Program-made: the position numbers and the translations under genes
Assembly: GCA_022113835.1 (NCBI GenBank)
Contig: JAILWY010000009.1
Span: 5,121,501-5,185,500 of the forward strand
Length of the DNA stretch: 64,000 bases
Origin: Atopsyche davidsoni
Lineage: Eukaryota > Arthropoda > Insecta > Trichoptera > Hydrobiosidae
Direction: 5' to 3'
Notes under the pieces: model-generated
The model's database searches: none
What the model saw: the letters and a program-made list of their open reading frames with translations, nothing else
Told to the model about the DNA's origin: nothing
Shown here: in pieces, positions 61,405 through 64,000 of the stretch
Numbering within the stretch: the first letter of the stretch is position 1
How the letters are laid out: every line of letters begins with the position of its first letter

Positions 61405-64000
61405 TCTGTTAAAATTGAACTAAATGAAGAGTAAGGCCGGTGTTGTCTTTACTGGAGAAGGCTGGGGTCGTGCGGCTGCTCTCTTACGACACTGCAATAA
61501 TATTTATATCCTGGCAGTCGCTTGAGAGACTCGGCCACTCCGCTCGGAATGCTGCTGCAGACCTTGGACCCGCCGTGACTTTCCGTCTCAGTTGCTGGGC
61601 TGTCTGCCGATCGCTATGTGTCTCTCTTTTTATTGTAACATGCGAAGCTTTTAGCACAGTTTGCCCTGGACACAACAAAGTCATTAAGAGTGCCGGACGT
61701 CACACAGAATCAAATTTACGTAAGAATTCGGTCATGCTATTTTTTTCCCCATTGCATGTGTTTTTCCAAATGTGTATGGTATCGAGTAGATTTAGTGTTA
61801 AAAGAATAGAGTGCGTTTTCTATGTTAGTAATTTGTATGTGCAACTCCAACGGGGATGTGCGTAGAATGTAAAGCTATGACTCAATATATAGATTTTTTA
61901 CTTGCCGTTTTGTTAATTTCATTGCTGTCTATAATGTCTATAATCTCACACATTTTTTGCCGAAATTATTGAGCGGTTTTCAAATAAATTATTACTCCAA
62001 TTTTTATTTATTTTGTTCTCAAGTGCTATTGTAAATTACTTATGGATAGAAAAAAATTGTAAGCGTTCGATATGTGTTTACCATGAGTTCATTTTTTTAA
62101 AAACAAATTTAAAATAGAGTTGGTATGGTATAATTATACTAGAAGACCTTTTAGTTCTCTTATATGGATTTTACTTTTTATATTAATGACACGAAAAGAA
62201 TAGGTTTTTCCAATTTATTAATTTATGTATTATAAATTCTGCAATAGGTTAAGGTTAATCACATTTTTAATTTAATTAATGCTGGTTCTATAAGATGTTT
62301 AAATTATAGGTGAAATATGATAATTCATGCTCCTGGTTATATTGTAAGCTCTGTTTCCATCACATGAAGAATAGATTTAAAATAAATATTTCAATACGAG
62401 AGATCCTTATTCTGTGCTGTCGGAGATCTGTTATTAGTCTAAGAATGACAAGGTCTCCGATAACATAGTTTATGACAGCGATGGAAACCCACGGCTCGCG
62501 AGCCAAGCATCGGACGCACAACTTTAATTAGGTTATCATGCTAAATATTCACAATATTTGCAATCAAAATATTTTGTTCTGTAGACTAAAAGACGTTACA
62601 GTTAAAAATTTAAACTCAAACGTTACTCAGTGATAGCTTCAATAATAAAATTATATATCTCGTTTTTAAGTCTCACACAAAAAAATATATCTTTTGTTTT
62701 TGCTAGGATTTTTCAAGATCAAAAAAAATGAATCTGCTTGAAAACACTCCCTCGCCAGCTCACTGTTTTTTTTTTTTTGCAATTATCCATTTGGGAAAAC
62801 TAAACCAACTGAGATTTTCATGTTTTCTTTTTATTTTGCGCATTTTCTTCTATTGAAGAGTTTTTAGAATTAGTTAAATATAGAAAAACCAATATGTAAA
62901 TTTAATTTAAAAAAAAACAGAATAATAATAAATCTCGATTGTTGAATTATCCGAGTACTTTATTATAATCGTACGTTATGAAAGTTACTGTGTGTTTGCC
63001 ACCCCGGCCCGGGGCAGCCTGTCTTGCAGCGCAGCGTGACATTGAACTTTATTTATTACGCAAGTATTCGATAAGCATTGCACTCCAATTTAACGATGCA
63101 CTTATGCAAATAATATACAGGAAAAATATGGCTTCTCTTCATAATCTGTATGTGCGTATTTGATAAACTGCCGTGGAGTGTGGACCCGCCGCGTTTATTA
63201 TTATTAGAATTATGCGGAAAGACATTACTCGCCAAATTACTATATTACTTATATATTACTTATATAGTAATTGCTATATTAATAATACTCGTGGTGCCGT
63301 ATTTACATGGCAGTTTTTCGATGCGTTTTGATTGTAACAAATCAATCAAATATTAATGTAGCATAAATATTCATTTTTATTGTTATTATTAGGACGACCT
63401 TATTTTTAGAGCAAAACGGTAAATAAGGATATAAATCTAACTTGTTGATACCAAACTCAACCAAATGACTAGAGAATCACTAAATATTTAGTAATCTAGA
63501 TATTGAAATAAAAAATATTTGTTTTAAGTTTAAGCGATTCGAGTTAATTTAATAAACTTGCGTGCTTTATGATTTATGTTATACATAAGTAAAATATACA
63601 ATACCAACTCTTTATTTCAATTTGTACTTTTATCACTGATAAATTCTTGGTATTTTGTGATCTTTTAAGAAACCAATGCCAGTTTTTAAATCTCAACAGT
63701 GTATTTTTGCTTATTTAGTAATTTATTTTGTGTATATATTTTTATTTAATAAAATACATCGGCATGTTCACAAATCAAATATTTGTGCATATTAATCGTT
63801 ATTACTTAACTTCTAAGACACGCACATTAATTACCAAGCAGTCGTCCTTCTCATTTAACAGCTCTCCATCGAGCTCACTTTTATATTTTATACATTGTAA
63901 ATTTATTTCTAAAATTGTGGTAATGTTTCATGTTAAAAAATGTTAAAGCAATGGGGCATGTCTTTTAATAAGCACGTTCTATGTTACTAGATAAAAATGG
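61405..64000. other. non-coding stretch to the end of the window
   Basis: No supported gene. A GC-balanced segment at 61430-61700 has an open frame of 141 codons without a recognised domain. Contains the hairpin at 62412-62468. Confidence 0.4.
62412..62468. other. long imperfect hairpin, microRNA-precursor-like
   Basis: On the + strand, CTGTGCTGTCGGAGATCTGT (continuing TATT) pairs with AATGACAAGGTCTCCGATAA (continuing CATAG) through about 24 base pairs, counting G-U pairs, with one mismatch and one bulged base around an 8-base loop. I do not recognise a known microRNA seed. Outer GTTTCCATC / GATGGAAAC arms at 62353 and 62480 suggest it may be part of a foldback repeat. Confidence 0.45.

Noticed and set aside
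61440..61865. 141-codon ORF, the longest in the 3' half
   Set aside because: No domain, no start context or splice evidence; opens in a GC-balanced patch next to a MITE.

Overview
The window is eukaryotic and most likely insect, probably lepidopteran. It is AT-rich, has long introns with GT/AG boundaries, is dense in short repeats, and carries a multi-exon homologue of an animal Rho-GEF. No prokaryotic signature is present (no operons, Shine-Dalgarno sites or CRISPR). Lepidoptera is an inference from overall texture; I cannot name the species.

Two genes are well supported. (1) On the + strand, a spliced gene encodes the N-terminal half of an MCF2L/DBS-type Dbl-family guanine nucleotide exchange factor. 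Ten internal exons between 24652 and 30768 join in perfect phase. They encode a SEC14/CRAL-TRIO domain followed by spectrin-like helices. A plausible first coding exon lies at 7733-7760 in a GC-rich promoter-like island, giving a first intron of about 16.9 kb. The catalytic DH-PH exons are not in the window: after 30768 there are 33 kb without a recognisable exon, so they lie beyond 64000 or are absent from some isoforms. An in-frame alternative terminal exon (26320-26580) with its own poly(A) signal would give a SEC14-only protein. (2) Nested on the opposite strand inside one intron of this gene (28512-29306) is an apparently intact, intronless RING/coiled-coil gene of the CCNB1IP1/HEI10 meiotic crossover family.

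The rest is non-coding and repeat-rich. 1-7500 is upstream sequence with an inverted pair of a dispersed repeat and one copy of a TIR MITE. 7500-7900 is the putative promoter and first exon. 7900-24650 is intron 1, holding a Jockey-like reverse transcriptase remnant, a 465-bp piggyBac-like deletion derivative flanked by TTAA, a MITE, a Tigger/pogo-like terminus, and a composite tRNA-like SINE array with a perfect 13-bp target duplication. 30770-64000 is AT-rich with several GC-balanced islands that look like candidate regulatory DNA, two further MITE copies, SINE fragments and two long imperfect hairpins resembling microRNA precursors. No confident protein gene was found in 31-64 kb.
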